A stretch of 64,000 bases of DNA from Owenia fusiformis (GCA_903813345.2 CAIIXF020000009.1:37625759-37689758), one strand, 5' to 3'. Numbered from the stretch's first letter, positions 37,759 through 50,826 are shown. A program made the numbers and translations. Notes: generated by a model not told the origin, from the letters alone.

Positions 37759-38064
37759 CGAACATGACTGTATTCATCCCTTCTATAAACTGTAAACAAA
37801 GTCAACATTTCAACCGGGGTATATTCGCGAAGAATACCCCTGGTTATACGTGTAATGGGTGACGTCATAACGGTGGGTCGTAGTAATGGCGGACCATATA
37901 AATGAATATTCGAAACATTTTGGTGAGTTTTCTTGTTCGAATCGTAATATAGACCTCAGAGCAGGGGTAATATCGTCGAATACACCCATTCGATCGTTCG
38001 GGGTACAGAGACGTTTGTGCCTATATAGCCCTAAGGTATTACCCCTGCCCTTCGGTCTATATTT
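37759..38064 (+). repeat. Dispersed fold-back repeat, copy 2, with inverted arm
   Basis: The first 217 bp align with 20043-20262. This copy holds a near-perfect hairpin in which GGGGTAT-A-TTCGCGAA-G-AATACCCC spans 37815-37840. A second stem pairs AATATAGACC...GCAGGGGTAATA (37946-37973) with TATTACCCCTGC...GGTCTATATT (38036-38063). The dispersed CTTCGTCTTC block follows 58 bp later, suggesting one composite element from 37759 to 38202. Confidence 0.8.
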
Positions 38065-38121
38065 CTTAAATAACGTTCCAATAATGTATTAAAATAATTA
38101 TTCTAACTGTCAATGGTTTAT

Positions 38122-38202
38122 TTACCCTTTGCATTCGTTTGACTTCACTTCTTAAAAGAGAGCTTCGTCTTCTAGTTTAACTAGACTCTGCACGCAGGGT
38201 AT
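38122..38202 (+). repeat. Dispersed CTTCGTCTTC block, copy 2 of 4
   Basis: TTTGCATTCGTTTGACTTCA, then CTTAAAAGAGAGCTTCGTCT and ACTAGACTCTGCACGCAGGG. It lies just right of the fold-back copy at 37759-38064 and in the orientation opposite to copy 1. Confidence 0.75.
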
Positions 38203-41200
38203 GGTTTATTGGGTGTATTGTCAATTGTTGTCTTGTATTATTCTAGACAGTAGCCTATTCAGGTAATATGTGAACCGTAACACTGCAAACTTGAATGAAT
38301 ATGGTGGGGAATATGGGCAAATCTAGTTTAACATGTCTAAACGCGTTAAGACCAGTGGACAAGAGTGGGCATGTCGAAACTTGTTTAAACAAGAAAATTA
38401 AACCCCATTTACCCCATACGATCCCTGGATGAATTGATAAAACATAGATAATTCAATGGGGTTTATTCAAAGAATATTGTTACCTAATTGTACAATTAAT
38501 TACAACAAGTACATATAGTAAGCACGACATCCGAAGCAGGAACCCGTTTTTAGAGGAAGAATAGTCTTCCTTCCTTCCGCTATTATTGCCAGACGCACAT
38601 TCGATAATAAACACTGTACGATAACAACGTTCATCTCATTCTGTTTATGTAATACTCATGAGGTCCATTTTAGGAAATAAGATGCCAACATTAAAGTGGC
38701 AAATAAGTATAGAAAGTTAAAAATTGAAATTAAAAAAGTATAGAAAGTTAAATTTAAGAAAGTTAAAATTTGAATTATCCTTTCCACACAAAAACAGCTT
38801 CGAAATAATTATCACCGCGTTCCTAAAATGATATGAATTGCACCGAATGCCCTATTTTTTCATGTTTTACAACATTCAAATCATCTTTGTATTGAAGCTT
38901 ATCTCATATAACTGATTCTAGCATACGCAAAAGTATAAAACACTGAATACGAATTGCTAAATTATATGAAATGATGTCTTTATCAGTTATCATCTGAATG
39001 ATTTACGTGTCATTTCTTTTTTATTATACATACTGTATGCCACAGTGATTGACGTTTTATTGAGGAGAAAGTCAAACGTTAAGAATATGTAAGCAATCTA
39101 TCAAGGGGAAATCAGAGCTTTTAAGCAAACGCAGGAAGGAAAAGAACATCGAATTGCAGAATAAGATACAATATAAGAAACCAACCCAAAAATCTCAACA
39201 TTGATCGAAACCGTAAAATATTTGTCACATGAGACATTTTCTCGATGAACTACTCTTCTGCTAAAACCTTTTGAATTTGAGCTTTTTACGCCGAGGTTTC
39301 TTGCAATAATTCATTCTTTTAAGTGATTCGGTATAAACATTTTTTTGAGATATTGTATTTGAGAAGGTCAGGAATAGACTGGTAGGTCAATTGTACATGT
39401 TGCATGCTAGTTTGTCATCCCCTTTAGATTTGATTCTGCCTTTAATAAACGTAGGGAAATTAACAAAAATGAGTCATGGCTTTTTGTCCCTTCAAGAAAG
39501 CCACTTAAAATCTGACGGAAACTAACAACATTCACTTTCAGCAATGATCAAATCATTATCCCATTAGCTTTTATCAAAATATCTTGATCTTTGAAATTTA
39601 AATCTCTTTCAAAAATGCATTAAACAATACAGCTGGGGATTGCTAAGTAACATTAGAATCTGCATTTTGATATAACCTGAACAATACTCTTTGGCCTTCG
39701 GCATTATAGAAAACTATTATTTTACAACTAAAAAGCTTCAACTCCCAATGGATCCAGAATACGAAATCTTTTATAGAATCATTACGTGCATCCGTCTTCA
39801 CACTACATTTTGCCTTTAGCTGAGTTATGGCTATCTTGATTTTAACACGGTTGTATTAAAAATCACTTATACCATGATGGATGTATGCCGATTTGAAGTA
39901 ACAAAACCAATGATAACATTTGTTTAGGGTTAGTTTGAAGACTTTCCTTCGAGATTTCTGCTGATTTTGGATTACTCGATGCCTTAGGAGTCCCTTGGTT
40001 ACATGCGAAACCACGTAACTCCAGCACTTAGTAAACACTTGTCCTCCAGCGGCAATTTCAATGATATTTTACCATAATTACGATTCCTTTATGAATATAA
40101 GTGGTTTTCAATAACCAGATCTATAGTAAATAGAAGAAGATTGACTCAGTTAAATTGTGGCGATTGACATGCAAATAAACTTGGAGCCCCATAAATGGAA
40201 AGCGATCTTGAGAGTTATTGTGCCGAACAGATCCTCTCTACCACCTCCTTCATAGAGCTAGGCGCATTTGAAGTAGCGCTAATCCAACTTGTCTATATCT
40301 CTGACACGTTTAATATATTTCTTAATCATCCCATCAAATAATCGTAAAAATAATTGGATGAAAGTGTCATACGAGTCTCAATGAGGAACTTCTTGTGGCA
40401 AAGTTGTGGGTGTTAGATCTTTTTCACTTTTTCTCGAATGTCGAGGACATTGCCCTTATTTTGTACTATTATGTGGTTTCCGTTTTTGTAAATTTACAGT
40501 TTTCTAGACAAAATGATTATCAATTCGAGTTAGAATCCTGAAATATAAACAGTGGCCAATAAAAGGTTACTTTTACAATATTGACCGAAAATTAAGCTTA
40601 ATTGAGTATAGTGTTCGAGGGGAACTGTTCATAAACTATTTGTTGCTTATTATTAATTAAATAAACAGTACAACACTATACTAGTCAATAACAGATCTAT
40701 TTTTATTTCAAGTATATTCTATTGGTATACCTGGCACTGTTTTAACAAAGCTTGTCTAAGCAAATAACTATTTATGCATAATGCCTCTGTTTAACAGAAT
40801 ATCGCTGTTCAAAGTATATTTTTTAATCTACATATCATACATGTACTTCAGGTTCAAAACTTCTCTTTACTTTAAAAGTACTACCAATGGTTTTTCCGAG
40901 ATAGTGAGCTAACAAAATGCATTACCTATAGCTAGTATTACAAAGTCGTGTGTATGTAAGTAAAGAAACACAGCACTATACATATTTCTCATTTATAAAA
41001 AATGGTTGTTGCTTGGTCAAAGGACAGGTGGCGGTAAACCCCTCTTTTAGCCCCCATACAAAACAATTATATATTGACTTTGACATGGAATTTGTTTTCC
41101 TTATGACTGATGTACTCTCGCTATTTTCTTTCTCTTGCTGTGTTCTGTAACACTTTATGGCATTTTCCAAAATCGTTGACACCTATACAGTGCACATATA

Positions 41201-41683
41201 TCTATATTTAACACAATATATATCTATTTTAACACAATCATGCCATCTGAGACTGCAATTGCATATTGGTTACGGATTTGTTTGAGTCGTAACAATTACG
41301 TAATACGGGTCATAGTACTCTGCTAGCCCTCGTAGGAAAATGTCGCAATAACTTGATTACTACCTGCTAATGGTATAGAGGGTGCAAACTGTGACACTAT
41401 TACAGTGAATACTCCGTCCTAACTCATATCAATTGCGTTACTGATGATCGCCAATCAGGGGAACAGACGCCATATCGAATTGTTCATATATTTAACCAAA
41501 TATTCTCGCCGTCAGCGCGCCTGAACAAATCAATATGAGTCGGAAAGGTGAAAATGGAAAACTGATTTTGCCATTTATATTAATTACTGGTTACATATGA
41601 CTATATCTTAATCTATTCTTGGCTTCTGTACCAAATTGGAATCAGTGTCACGTGACTAAAGAATGTACTTATAACTGTTCCAG
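38203..41683. other. Intergenic or intronic, no gene recognised
   Basis: A short A-rich tandem (GTATAGAAAGTTAAA and variants) lies near 38705-38770. A 23-26-bp tandem of TATCTAT-TTTAACACAAT lies near 41200-41240. No exon-like segment was identified. Confidence 0.4.
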
Positions 41684-41823
41684 AATTAGTGGCACTGTGG
41701 TAGTTCTTGCTTTTGCGTTTATAACATTGATTTCTCCTCGAGGCGACGGGATGCGATTTAAAAGGTTGGAGTCAATGTTGTGGAGAAAGATGATTTACAC
41801 ATGTAAACACATTATCCATCAAG
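41684..41823 (+). CDS. Candidate coding exon with one membrane segment, function unknown
   Basis: An open segment lies between a fair acceptor (AACTGTTCCAG) and a donor (ATCAAG|GTATGA). It reads ISGTVVVLAFAFITLISPRG, then GDGMRFKRLESMLWRK and CKHIIHQ: a hydrophobic helix followed by a basic stretch, as in a membrane protein with a cytosolic tail. It ends one base into a codon, compatible with the segment at 42488 or with the microexon at 50322. No family is recognised, and chance open sequence is a real alternative. Confidence 0.2.
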
Positions 41824-42487
41824 GTATGACTTATTGGATTAATGATATATATTAAAATATATATTCATATGTTGATCCAGTTTTCAACAAATGACTGAAT
41901 GAGTGAGTTAAAACAAGTAGAATGGATATCCCAAAAATCGTTTTTTATAGATAAGATGGCATTTTATCGAATCGATTTGATGTCAGTGTACCCTACAGGT
42001 AAGTGAACGAGAGTCAGGTATCCTATCTTTCAGGAAAATCCTAGAATGGTAACATCCTTACCGGAATGATCCCAATTACCCATTCACTTTGACAACGTTG
42101 AGGTAGTCCTTCCACGTATAGGTTACCCTCACCACTTTATATTTACTCAATGTTTTGAAGGACCATGGAAGCATCGGTCAAGGGGTGTGGTGCGTTTTAA
42201 AATTAATCTGAGAGAATTTCAAGAAATAAACTGAAATGTGGTAGTGGTTGCACATATAGCATCCAAGATCATTTTTTGTATTACTAAAAGTCCACGTCTT
42301 TCAGTTTTTTCTTTGGGTTTATCGACAGAGTCGAAACCGAATATGAATCTAACTTCCTGCATTTACCACTCTCTTAAGATAAACATTACTTCTGTTTGTC
42401 CAAGAATCATCTAAGAAAGAGTGGTTAATGCACAAAAGACAATCGTAATTTCTGAACTTTGTCAAACATATTTACCATTGATCTCAG

Positions 42488-42585
42488 ATAACACATTAAG
42501 AAGCTTAATATCCATAAGGTTAAGATACAAAACAACCTTTATGTTACATCCTAGATCAGCACCTTATGATGACACAGAGATGACT
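42488..42585 (+). CDS. Candidate coding exon, function unknown
   Basis: Between acceptor TTGATCTCAG and donor GACT|GTAAGA the frame reads NTLRSLISIRLRYKTTFMLH and then PRSAPYDDTEMT. Its start phase fits the end of the 41684-41823 segment and its end phase (0) fits the terminal segment at 50575. No known domain is seen, and the support is splice signals and frame only. Confidence 0.18.
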
Positions 42586-44203
42586 GTAAGATCTAAAATA
42601 ATTTGTAAACACTATTTCATGTATACGACCTCTTCTGACATATCAATTATACAAAATATTTGAATACATGATTACTGTTGAATCATGTCTAGATCTGATG
42701 TTTGATGCAGTGTACATAAAATATCACACTGTGCTCGAACGTAGGTCCGATTACCCCAAGCTTCTGGATCCACTTCCTGATTTATTAACTATCTAATATT
42801 AGAATACGTTAGCCATACATAAACGATTAATTGTTTTATTTCATTGTATCATCGATTCCAACTGGGCAACTCTAATCTGTAAGAATGTGAGGTACTTTTT
42901 CCAGGACTAAATAGATGATTAACGTGTCCCTCCCTACCAGCCATGTATATAACGTGAAAGGTACATTCATAAATACAATTTGCACTACTTAAGAGCTGAA
43001 TTAGAATAATATATACTTTTAAGATATACCTATACGAAAGTGTTAATGTAATGTGGCTGTAAGGGGTGATTAGATACGTTTCGCCAGCTGCTGATGCTAG
43101 CGTGATTGTGTAAGGTAAAGATCAACAAGGTAATGATAGGATATGTCAAATAAAACCATATATCCTCTACCAAATAACAAAGACGGTGGTCTTACGATCA
43201 GATAGCAAAGAACTGTGAAATAAAGGCACTTTTTGAAAGACCTTGTATACGTTCTGAAAACAAAATAGATCGAGAATACGAGGAGACGGAACTTTTTTGC
43301 AAGAATTCCTATCCACAGCACTCACAGATAGGTCTTGGCACATAACACCAAAGAGAGAGGATCATTCGTTTTCATTAAGCGATGAAAACATTTGATAACG
43401 CCGGGACGATTATACTGTACTTTAGAATTAATTTTACTCATTCACGGTTCATAAATTACATTTAATCAAATTAAGGATAAGGAATCACCACGCATTGTGC
43501 GTTATACTACAGGTAGGAACAGGTGATTTTGTTATTCTTACTATGTGTTTAAGTTAGTCTCATTTACTTGGAATTTCACACAGTATTCTTGGATGTGTTG
43601 AGAGTGCTACAACGAGATGTTTGTTGTTGCAGCTAGTTGAATTGGAAAATGAATTGAACGTGAAAGGGTTGGAACTGACTAACGTTATGATAGCATAGAT
43701 TGTAACATGTTCAAATGGACAATTAGATAGCGCCTTTAGGAGTATATGAAATATTTACATGATCACGTACTAAAATGCAAAAATAATTCATTCATAATTA
43801 ATTTTTTCGTACGATAAAATGACTCATTTTGATTTAATGACCAAGTATAGGATTTTTTGTTGTTTATATATGATACGTTATTGTTTTTTATAGTTAGAAA
43901 TGTTCCAGTGAACCATAAAAACTCGTATGTTGAAAAGCGGAACTTTTTCCATTTAGTCTTGGTTACTTTCTCACGTCTTACGGTTATTGCATCTACCGTT
44001 AGCATCTGATTTTTATCTATGACATGTCAAATTCACAAGATAATTGGATGATATATTGGGGTAGAATGATCAATCCTACAACTTTACACTTTATTTCTGG
44101 CGTATCAACTTTGATTTAGAAGGCAAATTGAAAACATGACCATGGAACCAATTACTGGCTTTCAACCTTTGGAATTGTACTTTTATACATTTTAGGGTTT
44201 CTA
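42586..44203. other. No gene recognised
   Basis: AT-rich; the short open frames on both strands lack domains. If the candidate gene at 41.7-50.7 kb is real, this is intron. Confidence 0.35.
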
Positions 44204-44538
44204 CAGGGTGTCCCCTTTATTTAAAAGAACTCCATTTAAGTCCATATAAAGATGGCCCATACATTATAAAAGTATGAATTCTACACGTACAAACTAAAAA
44301 CTGTTTAAGATGACACAATGTTATTTTATACAGTGGATGCTATTAAGTTACATGTACCTCATGCTAGTCACACAGCTAACTCTTTATAGACTTTTAAAAT
44401 TTGTTTGGTTAAAATTTCAAAAGCCATGTACTTTGGCTGGCGACAACTCTTTATACTTACATGTAGTTTTACAATCTCCCCACTGACGACTGGGGCAACA
44501 GCATACCTTAGTGTGATACATTTACAGTGAACACCCTG
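44204..44538. mobile_element. Possible 335-bp MITE ending CAGGGTGT...ACACCCTG
   Basis: The termini CAGGGTGT and ACACCCTG are inverted over only 8 bp and are flanked by TA on both sides (44202-44203, 44539-44540), consistent with a TA target duplication. The CAGGGTG end is shared with the element at 16168, but the interiors differ. The short inverted repeat keeps confidence low. Confidence 0.4.
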
Positions 44539-44660
44539 TATTATGATTCCCCCAAGAAATAGTTTGGTCTCACTTTATTTTCATTTTCAGTCACCTTTGT
44601 GCACTTTGATGTTATCAATTATATTGTTGCAAAAGTTTGTTTCTTTTATAAGGTCAAAAT

Positions 44661-45112
44661 TTATAATCTACAAGGAATTGGTTATTATAAAGACCCCCAT
44701 TTTGATTCTTGGAACGTCAAAATTTATTTATTTGACAAAATAGTATGCTTAAAATATATTCAACATGGAACTGGCTGTTTTAATGGGCCCATTAAAAATG
44801 CAAACATCTTCTTTTTGTTTTTTCTAACGACTAATTTGATGTATACTTGAATTATATTCCACAAGGAGCGGGTTATTATAATGGGGCCATGAAAAATGCA
44901 AACATCTTCTTTTTGTTTTTTCTAACGACTAATTTGATGTATACTTGAATTATATTCCACAAGGAGCGGGTTATTATAATGGGGCCATGAAAAATGCAAA
45001 CATCTTCTTTTTGTTTTTTCTAACGACTAATTTGATGTATACTTGAATTATATTCCACAAGGAGCGGGTTATTATAATGGGCCCATGAAAAATGCAAACA
45101 TCTTCTTTTTGT
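44661..45112. repeat. 98-bp tandem array, 2 near-exact units plus diverged and partial copies
   Basis: Exact units start at 44849 and 44947, with a partial copy at 45045-45112. A diverged unit occupies 44751-44848 and a still older one about 44661-44750. The unit contains AAGGAGCGGGTTATTATAAT, ATGCAAACATCTTC and CTAACGACTAATTTGATG. Divergence rising toward the left edge fits array growth from the right. The open frame 44599-44850 is a by-product. Confidence 0.85.
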
Positions 45113-45692
45113 TGACTTCGAATGATGTAAGAGCTTCAGATCTATGGTGAATTATTCCAATGACATGAATAGCTGGTGACAGTTGGGAATCATTCGAAAC
45201 CAATTTGCATGATTCTGTGACATTTTCATGTCAATTTTACATAGAAAGGTAGATCAGCTCAGATAATACGTAATGGATGAGTTTAATAGGAAATAGAGGC
45301 TACAACATGTTACCGTTCAGTGATTCCTTACTACCGTTCGCAAAGATAACACTTTTCTCCGTGTCTAGAAAAATAGGGATTAATCATTTTTGGACACGTT
45401 GATGCATCAAATCAGGAAATCATTGAGTATACAGCTACACATCTGAACGGAGTGTTCTTTATCTGACTTATTGCTTGGAAAGAATCTTACACATTTTAAT
45501 GAAACATTTCCAAGTGAAAAATTGGATGATCGGAGGCGTATAAATTATATGATATTTACAGCAGAAATGATGAAGATTTTTAATTATTTACATTTCAGGA
45601 CAAATGGTAGGTTAAGATAAGTATGCCTTGTTAATGGTGTTAATTTGGGCTTTCTGGACCTTTTTTAGTTTAGAAACGTTCTGAAGATCAGG

Positions 45693-45753
45693 AAAGCTTG
45701 AATCATTTACAGAAAAGCTTGAATCATTTACAGAAAATCTTGAATCCTTTACA
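45693..45753. repeat. 21-bp tandem repeat, 3 copies
   Basis: AAAGCTTGAATCATTTACAG occurs at 45693 and 45714. A variant with AAATCTTGAATCCTTTACA lies at 45735. Confidence 0.85.
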
Positions 45754-47772
45754 TTAATCGGTAACAGGCATGTGATTGGAAAAATAACCGGGCAATATTA
45801 TGGCTATATATGCTCTCCTTCAAAAAACGAAGAGTAGTTTGACTTCATGTGATTATTTATTAATAACATTAACGTCAATTCTAATGGCTTTACGATTAAG
45901 TATCCCATTTTAATTCAGCGGGAGTTGTGCGAAACTTTCCTTTTTAAATATTTATTAAGGTGAACTACACATATTGCACTAAATTAACCCATAACACGCA
46001 TATTACGCTCACAAATCATAGATATCAAATCTACTAAACATATCTACATACATGCATTTATGCCGATGGCATTGAAAACTCCATACTACAATTCTCCTTC
46101 AAAAAAAACATCATAAAAACAATTATACATTTCAAAATAGGTGAAGAATTAAAGGCGAGAACTATAGAAAAATAACTTAAAACACATATCTAGATTCCGA
46201 CACGGGTCCCCATACCTGTCAATGTATTGATAAGGTATGTGCGAAAGTATCAAATCCAGTCACTAGACTCGTGTAATTTGTTAACGTGATATAAATAATT
46301 AATTAACTGAAAAAGATGGTAACCCTCAAATCCTAAGACCAACACAATTTAAGCTTGATTGCATCACATCTTGAAAACGGGGAACTCTAATTAGACCATC
46401 TAAAGCTTAAGGAAGCTATCTAAATATCCAACTATTCTGCTTACTGGTCCATCCATGCTTTTCTAATTACCTGATAGTAAACATTCGCAGTTGGTTAGGA
46501 AGCTAGAAATCAAGTGATGTTCTACCTTTACGTATGTAAATGTTTTGTCTGTATGTTATCTCAACATGTAAGCTAGATCCGCTTAAACAAAAATTTAGTG
46601 GCAGCACGGAATTGAGTGTAAAATTTTGGAAACAATCTTTACGAAAAGCATCCCATTGAATTCTTTATAATCTGAATTTTGAAGAAAATATTTGAGATAT
46701 CGGATCAAAAAGAAGTCATTAAAGATTAAAAATCAGATTTTCCAAGTCCATCCCCATTTTTAAATTGATCACTAGATCACAGGCAATGAATGGAATATCA
46801 CGTTTGTTAAAGTTATTGCCAACTTGTCTCTGGTCTGTTTAGCATCTTGTTTGGTCTAGGGCGACATGTTGGAAAGTATGTTCTAATTGAAAGCTACTTT
46901 GTGATAAGTAGATTTTACCCCAGAAATATCATTTTTACTAATAAATCTCCAGGATTTCTAAACATAGGTCGTCATATAGTGGTTGAACCTGCAGTCTTAG
47001 TGACTAATGTCAAATTAACCATCTTCTAGATTTCAATTCTAAATTGAAGTTTATCTATGGAATGAAGATCGTGTTATGACAGCTCTCGGAAAAGAAGAAG
47101 AATGCGTATCCGAATGTGATACAATCCAGTGCAAATAATATAATAAAGGTTAAAAATAAATTGATTCAACTTATCTGCACATTCGTGACTGCTTCGAACG
47201 TCAATCAGAACCTCAGTCAAACTTTTTCATAGCGAATTTTGAGACATTTGACTTTGACAACATTTAAACTTATTGTACCCATAATTTGCCGATTCCTCAT
47301 GAGAGCGCTCTAGACACCATTTAGGTCCGTTTATGATGAAAATCATTCGATTAAGAAAAGTAGCCTTTGAATGAAAATGTATTGCTTAATTTTCTCAAAA
47401 AGGAAAATTGCAAGTTTTGGATAAAATCATTGTAAGAGCTCTGCGTACAGGGTATTTGATTATGGACATTCGTGGTGCATCCAGTTGACTTCTGTTATTT
47501 ACATCATATTTGATTGTGATTATGTGTTAGTTTGGACTGCCTATACAAAAGTGTCGCTTTATAGCCACGTGTTTTCATGTGTTTCTAAACCAGCCTGTTT
47601 TCCTGGGCGTAGTCGGTGCCCTGGTCGTTGCATTGCACATAATTCTTCCTTACCTCAGATTGGAAATATAAATAGTTCTTACGACAAACGAATTGTATAG
47701 TTTCAAAATAGGCTGAATAACGCTGACATAATATATATATCACCCTTGTTGGTGTTTGATTTTCTTGGGCCA
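45754..47772. other. No gene recognised
   Basis: AT-rich sequence with short open frames only and no repeats of note. Confidence 0.35.
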
Positions 47773-47804
47773 GACCTCCATTCACTTTAATGTGAATGGA
47801 GGTC
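47773..47804. repeat. Perfect 13-bp-arm hairpin
   Basis: GACCTCCATTCAC (47773-47785), a 6-base loop TTTAAT, then GTGAATGGAGGTC. The stem has no mismatch and is G+C-richer than its surroundings. The loop is too short for a typical microRNA precursor, so a palindromic repeat remnant is more likely. Confidence 0.75.
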
Positions 47805-50321
47805 AATGCTAGAAACTTGAAATAGTCACATAATTTCATGATTTATCAAAAAGTGTTGGTTAAATCTGTCTGAAACTCGAATGGCATACTATTGGATGGC
47901 CCTGCCAATGTAGATATTGTGATTTAACATGGAAATGTTGGTTGTTATACAAATAAGCCAAGGTTTTGATGAATTTTAGCATTTCACCAATGGAGATTTG
48001 ATCCAATTTTTTTTAAATGGCATGGAAAATGATTTAAATAACTTAATTGTGTAAATCAAGCCTATTATTATTGGAGAAAACTGGTCACTGAATTCAAATA
48101 TGCTATCAAAAATAAGGAAAAGTAAATCATTAGAGGTAAAAAGTGCAAATCTCTTAAATTATCATGAAAAACGAGATTTAGCGAGATTTGAGCATGTTCC
48201 GTAGTATTAGTATTATTAGTGAAGGGTCTAGCAGGGGTCCATAAAAATAAATAAATATCAAATCTTGATATGTTTTGAAGTTTAGAACTGATCTACTAAT
48301 GAATTGTTTGTTTGAAACTTAAGGTAATTCGCATGATATATTTATTTCATTTGTCCAATTGAAAATGATACCCTCTGTCCATCTGTATTTTTTGTTCAAA
48401 TTTTTAAAAATGATTAACACATTTATTTCACCTATTTTGATTACTTATGTTGTGATTTTTTGATTCATGGTCTAATTGGTAATAAAAACTGCAAAGCTTC
48501 ACCTACTTTCCAAGGTCAGGTAAGACTGGAACAATGAATTCAAAAAAGAAATAAACAGTGATTAATAAGTTATACCACCCACTGTGAGTGTGAAGTCGAT
48601 TTTGATCTTATTTTTCAATTGAAATTGTATAAAATGTTCTCGATGTCAAAGAGATATTTTTACTTATTTACTAATATCTATTAAAAAGAAATCTTCAAAA
48701 AAAAATTTAAAATGACCCCTGCGTAATCCCAAATAAATGATAAACGTTAATTTTGTGTGATGTTCAACAACCAATACTATGTTCAGTGATATTAAATCAA
48801 TACAATCTATTTAAAACGGTGCTGCTTTAACAGGATGGAGTTATTAAAATTTTGTCAATTCCTTTAGTACTTTCTTGTGTGTTTACGATCAAGAAGTGAA
48901 GTCAGGTGTGGATGCAGGAATTAGATCATCGTCATAGACAACATGACATTCCTCTTCATCGATACCACTAAATTAACTCTAATTGGCTAATCCGTATCGA
49001 TCCAGTGATCTCATTGGCTGAGTTCAGTCCGTTGAGCTGATATACAAGATCAGGGTAAAACTAGTAATCAGAGAATCTGATTTTCATTAGTTCAACCAAC
49101 ATCTTAATTTGGCACTGACGAAGCGAACAATGTTTATGTGGAATCATTGGACAAACAGGAACGCATTAGGATTATTTAGAAGGATTTCTGACCCGTCCAG
49201 ACCTTTACGTCTAATCCCGGGCTACTCATCCTAGTAATCGTTTCCACATCTGGATTTCAATTAACCGGGTATTCTCCCATTAGCAGATCAGAGTCGCGGG
49301 AGTCAGATACGTTTTATGACCATTGTGTTCAGGAGTAGGGTATGTGTTATGGAATGTTACGTTATTGTTATTGTACCCATTGTTATTGTAAACTGTCTTC
49401 AGCATTATATCACTCAATGAGCAAATATGTCTACTTGATTCGCATGGCATTGTTAGTAGTGTTTCTCTATTCACAATCATCATCATATACATAAATTGAT
49501 AAATCTCAATTATCTCTAAAGCCACTTAATTGATCTGATTTAACAACCTTATGATATTCAGCATGTCTTCCGTAATCGGTAACTGCTCAGATCGATTAGA
49601 ACGGAATCGGAAATTGAAGAGAACAAATAAAATTTCCCGATTAAAAATTAGAAACCCTTTTTGGGGAGGTGGGACGTATGTGAAGAATATGCTCCTAGAG
49701 CCCAACTAATGAATCTTTGTATGCGTTACTGCCGAAAAACATTTGCTTAGATAAACTATAATTAGGAAGATTCAATATATCGATTGCTCAAACACCTTTG
49801 CTTTTAAAGTGATCCTTGTTGTGGTATTAAAGCTAGTTACCAAACTACTTATTGTGAAACGTGTACTGGATAATCTGTCTATCTAGTATAGAGGTAATAA
49901 TATGTTAATCTACACAAATTGTCTTAGATAGTATGTACATTTTCCATTGATTGAGCTATCTGTAAGTACTTGTACAGGCCACTCCAAAAGCTTGGCCGAT
50001 TCTTTCATTGAACAACATATTAAAACTGCTTCTTTTGATTTTTTTATCTGCAAACCCCTTTGAAAATGGGACAAGATGACTTGAGAAAGTACACAACGGC
50101 AAATGCCCAACCAAATCAACATAAGAATAACATAGACAGTCGTAGATTAAACGTAACTGTTAAAATAAATAAAACAAAGATGACACTGAACGCAATGACA
50201 CATAGGATCTCAACAACAGATAAGAATCTGCCATTCAACACATTTACAAAACCTCACCCAAGTATTTGTAAAAAAATTGACCATGTATCTTTCAAGAGGA
50301 GCTTCCTCTTTCTGTTTTAAG
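47805..50321. other. No gene recognised; locally higher G+C near 48.9-49.3 kb
   Basis: 48950-49030 has two ATTGG boxes and 49150-49310 is G+C-richer. This could reflect a promoter or first exon, but no linked coding segment is convincing. The plus frame 50060-50320 and minus frame 49280-49525 show no known domain. Confidence 0.35.
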
Positions 50322-50350
50322 AAGAATATGAGGATGATCACCGTGAAGAT
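50322..50350 (+). CDS. Candidate 29-bp microexon, acidic
   Basis: A strong pyrimidine tract (TCCTCTTTCTGTTTTAAG) precedes 50322 and a good donor (GAAGAT|GTATGT) follows. The segment completes a codon with two bases and then encodes EYEDDHRED in phase with the next exon. It is small and unsupported by homology, but the splice signals are good. Confidence 0.3.
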
Positions 50351-50574
50351 GTATGTTCTTTGTCCTAGCATATATGAATACAAAACATTTCATCTATGCA
50401 AAAACCAGTGTAATTGATAACAAACTATGCACGTAACATTTTTATTGGTCCCCTAACATTTGTGAACTTGTTAGCGATGAAAGGTTATTCAAGTAGGTAA
50501 GTATATTCATTCCCCGATATGGTTTATATTTCCAATATAACCCCCATTAAAGCACTTCATTTTTGTGTTTACAG

Positions 50575-50655
50575 GAAATTCAATTAGACGACGCTAAAAT
50601 GGTGACACAATGGAACGCCCTCAACGACACCTGGCGTATCATATATGAACCATAA
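50575..50655 (+). CDS. Candidate terminal coding exon, unknown protein
   Basis: After the acceptor TTTTTGTGTTTACAG, the phase-0 frame reads EIQLDDAKMVTQWNALNDTW then RIIYEP and stops at TAA 50653-50655. Codon use and base composition look coding. An AATAAA lies 166 bp downstream. With the upstream microexon the protein would end in an acidic stretch followed by this tail. No family recognised. Confidence 0.35.
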   Translation, partial: EIQLDDAKMVTQWNALNDTWRIIYEP

Positions 50656-50820
50656 CAACAATTAGATTACCTTGGATGCACTTTGGAAGAATTTGATACT
50701 ACTTGTAAATAGTACGTGGAGCAACATCGCCATGTTCAGTTCGGGAAGGACATGATAACATCACTCTGCATTAACCTGGGAGAGGATAACAATATAATCT
50801 CAAACCCGGTATAGCAATGT

Positions 50821-50826
50821 AATAAA
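50821..50826 (+). promoter_or_regulatory. Poly(A) signal downstream of the candidate terminal exon
   Basis: AATAAA followed by an A-run, 166 bp after the candidate stop codon, would give a 3' UTR of about 190 bp. AATAAA is common in AT-rich DNA, so it is only supporting evidence. Confidence 0.35.

Noticed and set aside
44661-45112. Regular repeats considered as a CRISPR-like array
   Set aside because: Units are contiguous with no unique spacers, and the genome is animal.
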